From DASPWV01 sp046727855 (lineage in GTDB: Bacteria; Acidobacteriota; Vicinamibacteria; Vicinamibacterales; UBA2999): DNA of 35,268 nt. A model generated the notes under the pieces. The model saw only the letters and a list, made by a program, of their open reading frames with translations. It searched no databases and was not told where the DNA came from. Position 1 is the stretch's first letter. The number at the start of each line of letters is the position of its first letter. The DNA is taken from assembly GCA_046727855.1 (NCBI GenBank), contig JBKPDL010000116.1, positions 1-35,268 of the forward strand, written 5' to 3'. Made by a program: the position numbers and the translations under genes. Shown piece by piece: positions 14,698 through 23,354 of this stretch.

Positions 14698-15859
14698 ACG
14701 CGCGCAGCGCCGCGGTGACCGGTACCCTCGCTGCCTTCCACGCCGGCAACAATCCGCCAGCAATTCCCATCAGCAACGCCATCACCATGCCGGTGACCAC
14801 GGTCGGCGTGGTGATTCTGAACGCGAACGAGATCTCCGCGAAGTTGGCGCCGCCGGCAGCGGTGGTGAGGCCGTTGGCCGGAATCGCGAGCAGGCAGCCG
14901 AGCGCACCGCCGACGAGCGCGAGCAACGTCGATTCGGTGACGAACGAGACCAGGATGCTGAACCGGGAGAAGCCGAGCGCGCGCAGCGTGCCGATTTCGC
15001 GCGTGCGGGCGGCCACGATCGCGTACATCGTGTTCATGGCGCCGAACACGGCGCCGATGCCCATGACGAGGGCGACGAAGATGGCGAGCGCCATGAGTGG
15101 ACCTGAGACCTGCGTCGACTGATCGTCGTAGTACTTCCGCTCCTGGATCAACTGCACCTGCATGCGTGGATTCTTCGCGAGCTCGTCGTTGAAGCGTGTC
15201 ACGGCCGATGGATCTTTGAGCCGTAACGTGACCGACTGATATCCGGTGCGCCGTTGAAAGGACGGCGCGATCACGTCGAGGTCGCCCCAGATCTCGCTCT
15301 CGAAGCCTCCGCCGTTGGCCTCGAACACACCGGTAATCACCCACTCGCGCCGTTGAAAGCGCACGCGCGACCCGACCTCCACACCGGCGTAGCGGTCCAC
15401 GGCCTTGCGCCCCACGATCAGTTCGCTGAGCCCGGGCGTGAACATGCGCCCACGGATGATCCGCACGCCCTGGCGCACGCGCGTGGCGATCGGCTTGATC
15501 CCGCGCAAACTCACGTTGGTCGCCGAACCGGTGTCTTTGCGCGGCAGCGCCGCCACGACAAACACTTCGGGTGAAGCGAGCGGATTGCCAAGATCGTCGC
15601 GCAGCACGCGGTCGTCGACCATGACCGCTCGCGCGTTGTCGAAGCTGATGCCCGAGGTGAGCTCGCCGGTCGATCCCCGCTGGGTGAGGACCGCGTTCTT
15701 TACCGACCCGGTCGCCTGCAGCGCAATGCGAAACCCGTTGGCCATGGAAAACAACACCACCAGCACGGCAACCACGAGCGCGATCGCGCCGACAGCCAGC
15801 GTCGTGACACGCCAGCGCACGATCAGGTTGCGCACGTTGTAGGAGAAGGGAAGCGCCAT
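14696..15859 (-). CDS. ABC transporter permease, MacB/FtsX type (second permease)
   Basis: A 387-residue inner-membrane protein. It has an N-terminal membrane helix (VTTLAVGAIALVVAVLVVLFSMANGF), a large periplasmic MacB-PCD-like domain (about 45-255), then three C-terminal helices of the FtsX fold (LMALAIFVALVMGIGAVFGAMNTMYAIVAARTREIGTLRALGFSR, then the pair ending AALRA). FtsX-type permeases work with a MacB/LolD-like ATPase in mechanotransmission or lipoprotein/drug export. It is last in the operon, separated from the first permease by about 200 bases of repeats. ATPase and adaptor are encoded upstream on the same strand. Confidence 0.9.
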   Translation of the reverse strand: MALPFSYNVRNLIVRWRVTTLAVGAIALVVAVLVVLFSMANGFRIALQATGSVKNAVLTQRGSTGELTSGISFDNARAVMVDDRVLRDDLGNPLASPEVFVVAALPRKDTGSATNVSLRGIKPIATRVRQGVRIIRGRMFTPGLSELIVGRKAVDRYAGVEVGSRVRFQRREWVITGVFEANGGGFESEIWGDLDVIAPSFQRRTGYQSVTLRLKDPSAVTRFNDELAKNPRMQVQLIQERKYYDDQSTQVSGPLMALAIFVALVMGIGAVFGAMNTMYAIVAARTREIGTLRALGFSRFSILVSFVTESTLLALVGGALGCLLAIPANGLTTAAGGANFAEISFAFRITTPTVVTGMVMALLMGIAGGLLPAWKAARVPVTAALRA

Positions 15860-15865
15860 CGGTTA

Positions 15866-15965
15866 ATCGGGTCAGTCGGGTCGTCGGTCGTCGGTCGTCG
15901 GGCCGACGCGCGACGGTCAGTTCCAAGTTCCAAGTTCCAAGTTCCAAGTTCAAAGTTCAAAGTTC
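15866..15965. repeat. Two adjacent heptamer tandem repeats
   Basis: At about 15866-15904 a GTCGGTC-type seven-base unit repeats. At 15919-15965 AGTTCCA repeats four times, then AGTTCAA twice, then AGTTCCC. The remaining spacer to 16068 has loose GTTCGTC-type units and no gene. It lies inside the ABC operon, between the two permease genes. Confidence 0.8.
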
Positions 15966-16068
15966 CCGCCTTGCTCGCGCGACCATTCCGAGCTTCGGCG
16001 AGGCGCGCTCATTCTTCGTTTCTGTAGTTCGTCCTTCGTTTTCGCTCTTCGTTCGCTGCGCGGCGGCG

Positions 16069-17262
16069 CTACGCGGCGCGCAGCGTGTCGACGATGCGCG
16101 CCCGGTAAGCCCCCCCATACGCGGGCACGAAGCCGGCGACAATGCCAAGCAACAGCGATCCGGCGATCATCCCCGTCGCGAGCGGCGCGGATAGCGTGAG
16201 CGGCGGAAACTGTCCGAGGGCGGCGCCCAGGAACGGCACGCCCGCCAGATTGCCGACGAGCGCGCTGGCGAGCCACACGCCTAACGCGCCAGCGGTACCC
16301 GCCAGCAGGACCGCTTCCGTCAGGACCAAGCTCATCACGAGCGCGCTCGAGAAGCCGAGTGTCTTGAGCACAGCAATCTCGTTGCGCCGCTCGCGCACCG
16401 CCATGCTCATGGTGTTCGCTGTGACCAGCAGCACGGTAAAACCAACGGCGAGGCCGATCGTGTTCAGCAGAAGCACGAGATTGCCGGCGAGCTCGTTGAA
16501 CCCCTGAATGAACGCGCTCTCCGATTCGGTTTTCGTCTGTACATCGGAGTTCTCGAAGGTGTTGTCGATGATCCTGGCGGTGTCGGCCGCTCGCGCCGGA
16601 TCGGCGATCTGCACCATGAACGTTCCCACCCCGGCGCGCTGGCGTGTCGCTTCGTTGAGGTAGTCGTAATGGAAGAACATCTGCATCTCGTTGGTCCCGG
16701 GATAGCGCACGCGATCGGCGTCGAAGATGCCCTGCACGACGAACTCGAACGGTTTGCCGACGCGGTAGGGCGGAATGAAGCTTTCGAGCTGAAACGTTTC
16801 TCCCAGCTCCCAGCCGAATTTATTCGCCAGCGCGCGCCCGAGGATTGCACCGCGCCGGCTGTTCATGAAGTTGTCCCACTGTTCCGCCGGAACCTTGTAC
16901 TCCGGATACATGGCGAAGTAGGGCTCCGCTTCGACGGCGAAGTTGGCGAAGAAGTTGGCGAAATCAGTGGAGCCGCCGCTGCCGGGCAACCCGCCGAAAA
17001 AGTTCGAGCGCGCGACGCGCTTGACGCCGGGGATCGCGCTGATGCGCCCTTTGTAGGCGTTCGGCATGTTGAAGACCAGGCTCACCGCGTGACGTGTGGC
17101 CAGCCGATCCGGGCTCGCACCCTTGACGCTCGCTTCCATCGCTGCGAGGACGGTCTGCAGCGTGCAGATCAAAAACACGCACAGCGCCATGCCGAGCACG
17201 GTGCTCAGCGTGCGCAACCAACTGCGGCGCATGTGCTTGAGCACGTATGGGAGGAACTTCAT
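16069..17262 (-). CDS. ABC transporter permease, MacB/FtsX type (first permease)
   Basis: A 397-residue inner-membrane protein. The N-terminal helix is RTLSTVLGMALCVFLICTLQTVLAAME. A periplasmic domain of about 220 residues follows, then the FtsX domain with three helices (ELAGNLVLLLNTIGLAVGFTVLLVTANTMSMAVRERRNEIAVLKTLGFS). It ends ARIVDTLRAA, the coupling helix typical of this fold. The start ATG overlaps the ATPase stop codon as ATGA, so translation is coupled. Two different permeases suggest a heterodimeric FtsX-type exporter. The substrate is unknown. Confidence 0.92.
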   Translation of the reverse strand: MKFLPYVLKHMRRSWLRTLSTVLGMALCVFLICTLQTVLAAMEASVKGASPDRLATRHAVSLVFNMPNAYKGRISAIPGVKRVARSNFFGGLPGSGGSTDFANFFANFAVEAEPYFAMYPEYKVPAEQWDNFMNSRRGAILGRALANKFGWELGETFQLESFIPPYRVGKPFEFVVQGIFDADRVRYPGTNEMQMFFHYDYLNEATRQRAGVGTFMVQIADPARAADTARIIDNTFENSDVQTKTESESAFIQGFNELAGNLVLLLNTIGLAVGFTVLLVTANTMSMAVRERRNEIAVLKTLGFSSALVMSLVLTEAVLLAGTAGALGVWLASALVGNLAGVPFLGAALGQFPPLTLSAPLATGMIAGSLLLGIVAGFVPAYGGAYRARIVDTLRAA

Positions 17263-18053
17263 CGACCTCCGTCCCCGCTAGCGACCTCCGTCCCCGCTAG
17301 CGACCTCCGTCCCTCCCCGCGACCTCCGTCCCCGCCAGCGACCTCCGTCCCTCCTGGCCGGGACGGAGGTCCGTGGGCGGGACGGAGGTCGTCCAGCACG
17401 CCTTTCTGCAGATGGTGCTCCACTTGCGCGCGACGCGCGGCGCGCGGGTCGTGCGTCACCATGACAATCGTCTTGCCGAAGTCCTGGTTGAGCGTCTGCA
17501 TCAGATCGAGGATCTCCTCGGCGCTGTGCGCATCGAGATCGCCGGTCGGCTCATCGGCCACGAGCACCGCCGGATCGGTGACGATTGCCCGCGCGATCGC
17601 CACGCGTTGCTCCTGCCCGCCTGACAGTTGTCGCGGATAATGCTTCGCGCGATCCGCGAGGCCGACCACACGCAGCGCCGTCAGTGCGCGCTCACGCCGT
17701 TCGCTCCTGCTCAGGGCGGTGAGCAGCAACGGCAGTTCGACGTTTTCAAGCGCCGTTAAAACCGGAATCAGGTTGTAGAACTGAAAAATAAACCCAATGT
17801 TGCGGCTTCGCCATCGCGCCAGCTCGCTCTCCGAGAGCGCCGACACCTCCGTGCCGGCCACCATCACGCGACCCGAGGTCGGCAGATCGATTCCCGCGAT
17901 CAGATTGAGGAGCGTGGTCTTGCCCGAGCCCGACGGTCCCATCAACGCCACGAACTCGCCATCGCCGACCGCGAGCGTGACGCCATCGAGCACGACAATC
18001 TCTTCCGCATCGCGGTGGTAGATCTTGCGGACCTTGTCAATCGCGACTGCCAC
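17259..18053 (-). CDS. ABC transporter ATPase, MacB/LolD type, with repeat-encoded tail
   Basis: A 264-residue ATPase. Walker A GPSGSGKT lies at 39-46, the Q-loop near 91, signature LSGGQ at 143-147, Walker B VLVADEP at 163-169 and the switch His201. All are intact, so it should hydrolyse ATP to drive the two FtsX-type permeases. The family normally ends near residue 225. Here residues 226-264 (GPPSRPGGTEVAGGDGG and similar) form a Gly/Arg/Glu tail encoded wholly by a tandem repeat array of about 19-bp units. The stop codon overlaps the permease start as ATGA. The adaptor gene ends 3 bases before its start. Confidence 0.93.
   Translation of the reverse strand: MAVAIDKVRKIYHRDAEEIVVLDGVTLAVGDGEFVALMGPSGSGKTTLLNLIAGIDLPTSGRVMVAGTEVSALSESELARWRSRNIGFIFQFYNLIPVLTALENVELPLLLTALSRSERRERALTALRVVGLADRAKHYPRQLSGGQEQRVAIARAIVTDPAVLVADEPTGDLDAHSAEEILDLMQTLNQDFGKTIVMVTHDPRAARRAQVEHHLQKGVLDDLRPAHGPPSRPGGTEVAGGDGGRGEGRRSLAGTEVASGDGGR
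17263..17393. repeat. Tandem and inverted GACCTCCGTCCC repeats inside a coding region
   Basis: The unit CGACCTCCGTCCCCGCTAG (19 bp) occurs twice exactly, at 17263-17281 and 17282-17300. Three more GACCTCCGTCCC cores follow, then two inverted cores, GGGACGGAGGTC. The array lies in the last 39 codons of the ATPase gene. Confidence 0.85.
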
Positions 18054-18056
18054 CGG

Positions 18057-19373
18057 CTATCCCTTTACGCGCACGCGATCGCCAACTTTGAGCGTGGCGG
18101 GTGGGCGCGCGATGAGTGTCTCTTCGCCTTGCAACCCTGCGGTGACGATCACGCGGTCCTGCAGATTCGCGCCCAGCGTCACCGCCTTTACCTGCGCAAC
18201 GCCGTTCACGATCTCGAACACCTGCGACTTGCCTTCGCGAGTGACCACCGCCGTCTGCGGAACAGTCACCACACGTTCGCTGGACGCCGGCGCGGTCGAC
18301 GCTGAGGGCGCGAGGAAGGTCACCTTGGCGCTCATCTCGGGTTTCAGCTTGGCGTCCTTGTCGAGAATCGTGACCTTGACCATGACGGTGGCGCGTGTAC
18401 GGTCGGCGGTCGGGATGATCTGGCGCAGCACACCTTTGTACTTGCGATCCTGAAAAGCTTCGACGATGACCTCGGCCGGCTGATTTGGCTGCAGCCGCGC
18501 CACATTGGCTTCGGCGACGTCGACCTCCACTTCGAGTGTGTCGAGATCGGCGAGCGCGACGATGGCGCCCGATGCTGTCGAGATATTCACGCCAGGAGGA
18601 ATCGGCGCAACGCTTTCGCCGACCTCGGCCATCTTCTTGACGACGGTCCCTGTGAAGGGTGCACGGATGGCGGTGTTCTGCAACAGCGCTTTGTTGTAGT
18701 CGACGTCGGCCGCGGCATGCGCCCGCTCAGCGATCGCACGTTCAAGATCGGCCCGCGCGCGTCCAAGCTCGGCACGCGACTGACCCAGGGTGGCCACCGC
18801 AACCTTGACCCGGCTGCGCGTCGCATCGAGTTGATCGGTGGGCACGAGTTGATCGTTCGACAGCCGTTCGGCCACAGCCATCTGCCGTTCCGCTTCCGCC
18901 TGATCGGCTTCGGCTCGCGCGATTGACGCTTCGACGCTCGTCACCTGCGCGCGGGCGCCGGCAATCTGCGCCTCGGCGCGCTGCAACTGTGCGCGCGCGC
19001 GCGCAAGCGCGGCTTCGAAATCGGCGCTTTCCAGCCGGGCGAACACGACGCCTTCTTCGACACGCGATCCTTCCTCGACGTCGAGACGGGCGAGGCGCCC
19101 CTGAATCTTGGCCGAGACCACGGCACGCCGCCGCGCCACGACGTATCCCGACGCGGTCAACACCGGCGTCCCCGGCGACATCGCTGACCCGGTCTCCACA
19201 CTGGCACGTGTCGTCTCAACTTCGACAGCCGCGCTTACCGAGCGCCAACCGACATAGCTGATGCCAAGCGCAACGAGCGCCACGGCCCACGGCCATCGGC
19301 GTCGCCGTTTGGACGTGAGGGCGCCGGGTTGGGAGAGACGCAGTGACGCAAGATCAGTCTTCAGGTCGGCCAT
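18057..19373 (-). CDS. Periplasmic adaptor (MacA/HlyD-type membrane fusion protein)
   Basis: A 438-residue protein anchored by one N-terminal helix (PWAVALVALGISYVGWRSV, about 28-45). Lipoyl/barrel-sandwich halves lie at about 78-115 (GYVVARRRAVVSAKIQGRLARLDVEEGSRV) and 236-275 (IRAPFTGTVVKKMAEVGESV). A long alpha-hairpin coiled coil between them (about 118-232) is very rich in Ala, Arg, Glu and Gln. A beta-barrel and membrane-proximal domain follow. It would link the ABC pump to an outer-membrane channel; no TolC gene is in the window. GGAG lies 6 nt before the ATG. A possible short leader ORF overlaps the start. Confidence 0.92.
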   Translation of the reverse strand: MADLKTDLASLRLSQPGALTSKRRRRWPWAVALVALGISYVGWRSVSAAVEVETTRASVETGSAMSPGTPVLTASGYVVARRRAVVSAKIQGRLARLDVEEGSRVEEGVVFARLESADFEAALARARAQLQRAEAQIAGARAQVTSVEASIARAEADQAEAERQMAVAERLSNDQLVPTDQLDATRSRVKVAVATLGQSRAELGRARADLERAIAERAHAAADVDYNKALLQNTAIRAPFTGTVVKKMAEVGESVAPIPPGVNISTASGAIVALADLDTLEVEVDVAEANVARLQPNQPAEVIVEAFQDRKYKGVLRQIIPTADRTRATVMVKVTILDKDAKLKPEMSAKVTFLAPSASTAPASSERVVTVPQTAVVTREGKSQVFEIVNGVAQVKAVTLGANLQDRVIVTAGLQGEETLIARPPATLKVGDRVRVKG

Positions 19374-19435
19374 CGACGACTCCGGAAGGACATGAGTTTG
19401 GAGATTGCAGAATGCAGGATGAAGAATTTCTGCAT
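19361..19435 (-). CDS. Possible 24-residue leader peptide overlapping the adaptor start
   Basis: On the minus strand a strong AAGGAG lies just 5 nt or less before an ATG at 19435. The frame encodes MQKFFILHSAISKLMSFRSR plus four residues. Its TGA (19363-19361) lies 8-10 bases inside the adaptor gene, whose ATG is at 19373. This arrangement could couple or attenuate translation of the ABC operon. An inverted repeat AATGCAG/CTGCATT (19411-19436) covers its start. Only position and ribosome site support it. Confidence 0.3.
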   Translation of the reverse strand: MQKFFILHSAISKLMSFRSRRWPT

Positions 19436-19441
19436 TTCTCC

Positions 19442-19690
19442 TTAGCTTAGACGAACGGGGGAGGGGCGGGTTCGCAGAACGGACCTGGATGGACGCGGCC
19501 GTGGAGCGAGCGGTCGATTCTGCCGGTTTACCGTCAGATCAGCGGGATGAGCGTCGCGGAATCGTTTCGTCGCCATGCATCCCGAGCCCCGTCCAACGGC
19601 GCGGCGTAGGAGGAATTCGATCTGCGCGTTGAGACCGCGTAGATCATCATTCGCCCAGCGCTCCACCGCTTCGAGCAGCCTTGGATCCAT
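19442..19690 (-). pseudogene. Degenerate Arc/RHH-like DNA-binding fragment
   Basis: The first 35 residues (MDPRLLEAVERWANDDLRGL, then NAQIEFLLRRAVGR) match helices of Arc-type ribbon-helix-helix proteins (xxLxxAxExWAxxDxRSxNxQIExLLRxA). The usual N-terminal beta strand is missing or only partly readable in frame upstream, and the C-terminal half is Arg/Pro-rich and unlike the family. It may be a decayed gene. The rest of the stretch 19374-19774 holds a possible leader peptide and, at 19710-19760, a dispersed-looking motif GTAGCGCAGGCCTTCAGCCC on the minus strand. No other gene seen. Confidence 0.35.
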
Positions 19691-19774
19691 CCGAGAAGAA
19701 AGGCCCTGCGTTCTGACGCGCCGCGTTGAACACGGGGCTGAAGGCCTGCGCTACGTCCACCAACAGGTTTGTCT

Positions 19775-20512
19775 TTAGAACCGTATTTTCAGATCGGCCA
19801 CCAGCGGCAGATGATCCGACGCCATCATTGCCATCCGATCCTTCGGCAGCCAGACCTTGTTGATCTCGACGCGAGCGCCTTCGTAGTAGATGTGATCGAG
19901 GTGAACGAGAGGAAAGAATCCTGGATACGTGCGGTTGCGCTTCAGATGTTGCCGGAGATCGATGCTGTGCAGCTTTTCGGCGAGAACGTCGGTCGCCAGC
20001 CCGCGCGCCCACTCGTTGAAATCGCCGAGCACAATCTTCGGCCCGGAGACGCGCCGATCGTGCACGACCGAGGCGAGGCGCCGCGCTTGGTCGCGCCGCT
20101 CGAGCAGCGCAGTGCCGAGATGAACGTTGTAAAAATGCAGCACATCGTCCTCGCCGTTGAGCGCCAGATCGGCGCGCTGCGCCAGCCGCGGCTCGCACGT
20201 TTTCCAGCTCAAATCGTGTTGTTGATGATGTTTGACCGGAAAGCGGCTCAGAACGACATTGCCGTAGAGCGCGTTGCGGATGTGGCGCGTCGGCGCCATC
20301 ACCCACCCCATACCGAGAGCCGCGCCGATTTCGGCGGCCTGGCCCGGTTTCAGGGGACTGGCGCCGACCACCTCCTGCAGCGCGACGATGTCCGCATCGA
20401 TGGTCGCCAGAACGGCGGCGATTCGCTCAGGCTGTGTCCGCCCGTCAAGTCCGCGGCACTTGTGAATGTTGTAGGTGACGATGCGGATAGCATGAACGGC
20501 TCCCGACGACAT
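19775..20512 (-). CDS. Endonuclease/exonuclease/phosphatase (EEP) family protein
   Basis: A 245-residue phosphoesterase. The EEP motifs are in order: IRIVTYNIHKCRG, DADIVALQEV (metal Glu), HFYNVHLGT, KIVLGDFNEWARG (Asp/Asn), LVHLDHIYY and MMASDHLPLVADLKIRF (catalytic Asp-His). The fold hydrolyses phosphodiesters (DNA, lipids or phosphoinositides), and the true substrate is not predictable. There is no signal peptide from this start. The open frame extends about 1.2 kb upstream as an artefact opposite the prolyl oligopeptidase gene. The ATG at 20512 (after AGGAA) is preferred; an alternative ATG at 20545 overlaps the start of the divergent zinc-ribbon gene. Confidence 0.88.
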   Translation of the reverse strand: MSSGAVHAIRIVTYNIHKCRGLDGRTQPERIAAVLATIDADIVALQEVVGASPLKPGQAAEIGAALGMGWVMAPTRHIRNALYGNVVLSRFPVKHHQQHDLSWKTCEPRLAQRADLALNGEDDVLHFYNVHLGTALLERRDQARRLASVVHDRRVSGPKIVLGDFNEWARGLATDVLAEKLHSIDLRQHLKRNRTYPGFFPLVHLDHIYYEGARVEINKVWLPKDRMAMMASDHLPLVADLKIRF

Positions 20513-20526
20513 TTCCTGCCGTTCAG

Positions 20527-20532
20527 TGTACT
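20527..20532 (+). promoter_or_regulatory. Candidate -10 box of the zinc-ribbon gene
   Basis: TGTACT ends 11 nt before the ATG at 20544, in the short space between divergent genes. The match to TATAAT is moderate. Confidence 0.3.
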
Positions 20533-20543
20533 CTGACAGTTGC

Positions 20544-20846
20544 ATGTCCAAGCTCAAGAGCGAACGCGAGTTGACCTGTCCGTGCTGCGGCGCGGTGCTG
20601 GTAGTCGATCTGAATCTCGGACGAATCGTCGAACATCGTGAGCCGCCAAATCCCAATCGGCCGGAACTGAGCGAAGCGCAACGGATCATTGCCGAGCAAG
20701 CGGCCAAGCGTGAAGCGCTCTTCCAGCAGTCGCTGCAGGATGAGAAGACGCGCGGGGATGCGCTCTCGAAACGGTTCGAAGAGGCGCTGCAAAAGGCGAA
20801 GCAGGAACCGGTCACGAAGCCGCTTCGCGGATTCGATCTCGATTGA
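20544..20846 (+). CDS. Small zinc-ribbon protein with coiled coil
   Basis: A 100-residue cytoplasmic protein. The N-terminus has CPCCG at about 12-16 (ELTCPCCGAVLVVDLNLG); only this one Cys pair is present, so a full Cys4 ribbon would need dimerisation or other ligands. Residues about 40-90 are a charged helix predicted to coil (SEAQRIIAEQAAKREALFQQ, then SLQDEKTRGDALSKRFEEALQKAKQ). The ATG is preferred over the GTG at 20526. The stop overlaps the TTG start of the peptidase gene (TTGA), so the two are coupled. Function unknown. Confidence 0.72.
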   Translation: MSKLKSERELTCPCCGAVLVVDLNLGRIVEHREPPNPNRPELSEAQRIIAEQAAKREALFQQSLQDEKTRGDALSKRFEEALQKAKQEPVTKPLRGFDLD

Positions 20847-22964
20847 GCGCCGCCGCGAAGCGTCGCGCGTTGGTCGTTGCCTCTGGCCTCGCGCTGCTCG
20901 GCGCGGCCGCGGCGGCATCGGTGTGGCCGCCACCGCCGCGCACCGAAGTTCGTCCCGTCATCGATCGCATTCACAACACCGACACAGTGGATCCGTATCG
21001 CTGGCTCGAAGATCAGAACGCGCCACAGGTGCGGCGGTGGATCGCGGAACAGAATGCTTACGCAGACGCGGTGTTGAAACGATCGGGGGAACGGCCGCAG
21101 CTGACGGCGTTGCTCCGGCGCTTCATGGACCGTCCCGACGTGGGCCGCGCGCAGCGCGGCGGCGCCTTTGAATACTTCACGCTGCGGCGCGAAGGCGAAG
21201 AACAGGCGGCGGTTTACCGGCGACCGGCGCCGGCAATCCGTGGCGAACGAATCGATCCCTCCGGGACGTACGACCTCGTCGTCGATCCGCGCGCGCTCAG
21301 CGGGGAGCTCACGACGAGCGTCGATGTTATGGCCGTGACAGCGGACGGCGACCGTCTGATTTACGGCGTGCGCGACGGCGGTCAAGACGAGCGCGAGCTC
21401 GTCGTGCGCGACTTGAAGACGATGACCGACGTCGAGCGGTTTCCGGCGGCGTTGCACGACAGCGTGTCGCTGCGTAAAGACGGCGCCGGATTCTTCTACG
21501 TCCGGCGCTCGCGCGAGACGGGCGCGCGTGTTCGCTTTCACGCGTGGGGCGCGCGTATCGACAGCGATGAAGTGCTCTTCGGGGATGGCTACGGTCCCAC
21601 CGCGTTTGTTTCGATGACGCAGAGCGACGACGCGACGCAGTTCTTGTACACCCTCCAGCATGGCTGGGCGCGTTCGGAAGTGTGGCTGAAGAGCACCGAC
21701 GCAATCACGCCAGCCGTTACCGTCGTGAAGGATGTGGACGCGCATTTTTATCCGCGATTCGTCAAGCGGGAGATCTGGATGCGTACTGATCTCGATGCGC
21801 CGCGCGGCCGCGTCGTGGCCGTCGATATGACGGCGCCAAGCGACCGCACGCGCTGGCGGACAGTCCTGCCAGAAGAGCGCGATACGCTCGAGGATTTTGC
21901 GGTAATTGGCGATCGCGTTTACGCCACATATATGCGCGACGCGAGCAGCCGCGTTCGCATGTTTCCGATCACCGGTGGCAGCGCCACGGACCTTGACATT
22001 CCCGATCTGGCGAGCGCCGCGATCCGCGCGGATGGCGATCAGGCGGCAATCCTCTCGATCGAGTCCTTTACTGCGCCGGAAACGAGATACCGGATCGATT
22101 TCGCGTCAGGCACCCGGACGGTCGATCAGGCACCGCGCCTCACGTGGGATGTGAGCCGCTACAGCGTCGAACGAATCTACGCGACATCGAAGGACGGAAC
22201 GCGCGTTCCGGTGTTCGTGTTTGGACGGGCCGATCGCCGTCGCGATGGCAGCAACCGCGTGCTGCTGTTTGGTTACGGCGGCTTCGTCGCGCCACAGAAG
22301 CCGCGGTTCACCGCACTCGCGGCGGCGTGGGTGGAATCGGGCGGCGTGTATGCGTCGGCAGTGCTTCGCGGCGGCAGCGAGTTCGGCGAACGCTGGCATC
22401 GCGACGGCATGCTCACGAACAAACAGCACGTGTTCGACGACTTCATTGCTGCAGCTGAGGCATTGATTGCAGACGGCACGACCCGGCCAGAGCGCCTGGC
22501 GATCATGGGGACGAGCAATGGCGGCCTGCTCGTCGGTGCCGCGCTCACGCAGCGGCCCGAGTTGTTCGGGGCGGTTTTTGTGCGGCTTTCCCGACGTCGA
22601 CATGCTGCGTTTCAATCAGCACAGGCGAACCAACAACATGCCGGCGTTGCTCGAATACGGCGATGCCGCCATCCCGGAACAATTCCAGGCGATCCGTCTT
22701 TTTTCTCCTTTGCAGAACGTGCGACCGGCGCGCTACCCGGCGGTGATGATTTGGTCGGGCGACCTCGACACGCGCGTGCCGCCGCTCGCGGCGCGAAAGT
22801 TCACGGCGTCATTGCAGACAGCCAGCACGTCGGGCCGGCCCGTTATTCTGCGCTATTTCAACAAGGGAGGGCACGCGACCAACAACGGCCTGCCGTTTTC
22901 GACGCGTCTCGATCTCGTGGCGGCGGAGCTGGCGTTCGCGCAAATGCAGCTAATACCGCAGTGA
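20843..22964 (+). pseudogene. Prolyl oligopeptidase family (S9A) gene with one frameshift
   Basis: The reading frame starts at TTG 20843 with a signal/anchor (ALVVASGLALLGAAAAASVW). It continues with YRWLEDQNAPQVRRWIAEQN, a beta-propeller and the hydrolase domain. Ser558 lies in MGTSNGGLLVGAAL. At 22575-22580 (GGTTTTTGTGC) the homologous sequence jumps frame: the next 130 codons, CGFPDVDMLRFNQHRRTNNM onward, including Asp (SGDLDTRVPP) and His (NKGGHATNN), are in another frame ending at 22964. Deleting one base from the T5 run restores a protein of about 706 residues, normal for the family. It may be a true pseudogene or a base-calling error. As written, the enzyme would lack two catalytic residues and be inactive. 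Confidence 0.85.
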
Positions 22965-23282
22965 AAGATTTTCCCAACTGGGAAAATGTTCACGCTTGCG
23001 GTCCAGATCGCGTTCGTCCGCTGACACCTCGATGGCGCCAGTCGTCATGTCGAAGCGCGCCATTTGCAAGGGCAGAATGGCGGTTCGGTGGAGCAGACCA
23101 GTGGTGCGGATGACGAAATACTTGAGCTGCACCGCGACCGGGTCAATCAGGAACCCTTGCAATGTGCCAAGAATCTTTCCAGCCGTTCCCCGAATGGTCA
23201 TGCCGTCACAGCCCATCCCATCGATGGAAACGTCGCGCGGTTTTAGGTATTTGAGCGCCAATTGTTGCCGGGTCTCGCCCAT
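22950..23282 (-). CDS. PRC-barrel-like protein
   Basis: A 110-residue protein from an ATG preceded by AAGGA (8 nt). The core GMTIRGTAGKILGTLQGFLID, then VQLKYFVIRTTGLLHRTAILPLQMARFDMTTGAIEV, matches the PRC-barrel pattern of small beta-barrel modules found in RimM and photosynthetic reaction centre H subunits. Stand-alone bacterial copies have no agreed function. The 3' end overlaps that of the peptidase gene by 15 bases in convergent orientation. An upstream in-frame TTG (23312) is less likely. Confidence 0.7.
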   Translation of the reverse strand: MGETRQQLALKYLKPRDVSIDGMGCDGMTIRGTAGKILGTLQGFLIDPVAVQLKYFVIRTTGLLHRTAILPLQMARFDMTTGAIEVSADERDLDRKREHFPSWENLSLRY

Positions 23283-23354
23283 ATCGCTGATCCTTGCCCG
23301 CGCGTAAAGCAAGCGGCTTGCCAGTTTGCCGCCCGGGGCGAGTTCGTAACGGCG

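Noticed and set aside
15919..15965. CRISPR array
   Set aside because: Units are 7 bp in direct tandem with no spacers, and no cas genes are present. The same applies to the 19-bp array at 17263.
20513..21745. Upstream extension of the EEP gene's open frame on the minus strand
   Set aside because: The extension is antisense to the prolyl oligopeptidase gene, is Arg-rich without domains, and the EEP family starts near 20512.
22583..23113. Continuation of the peptidase frame past the frameshift as a real C-terminus
   Set aside because: The translation loses all S9 similarity after the T5 run, while the neighbouring frame carries the conserved Asp and His motifs.
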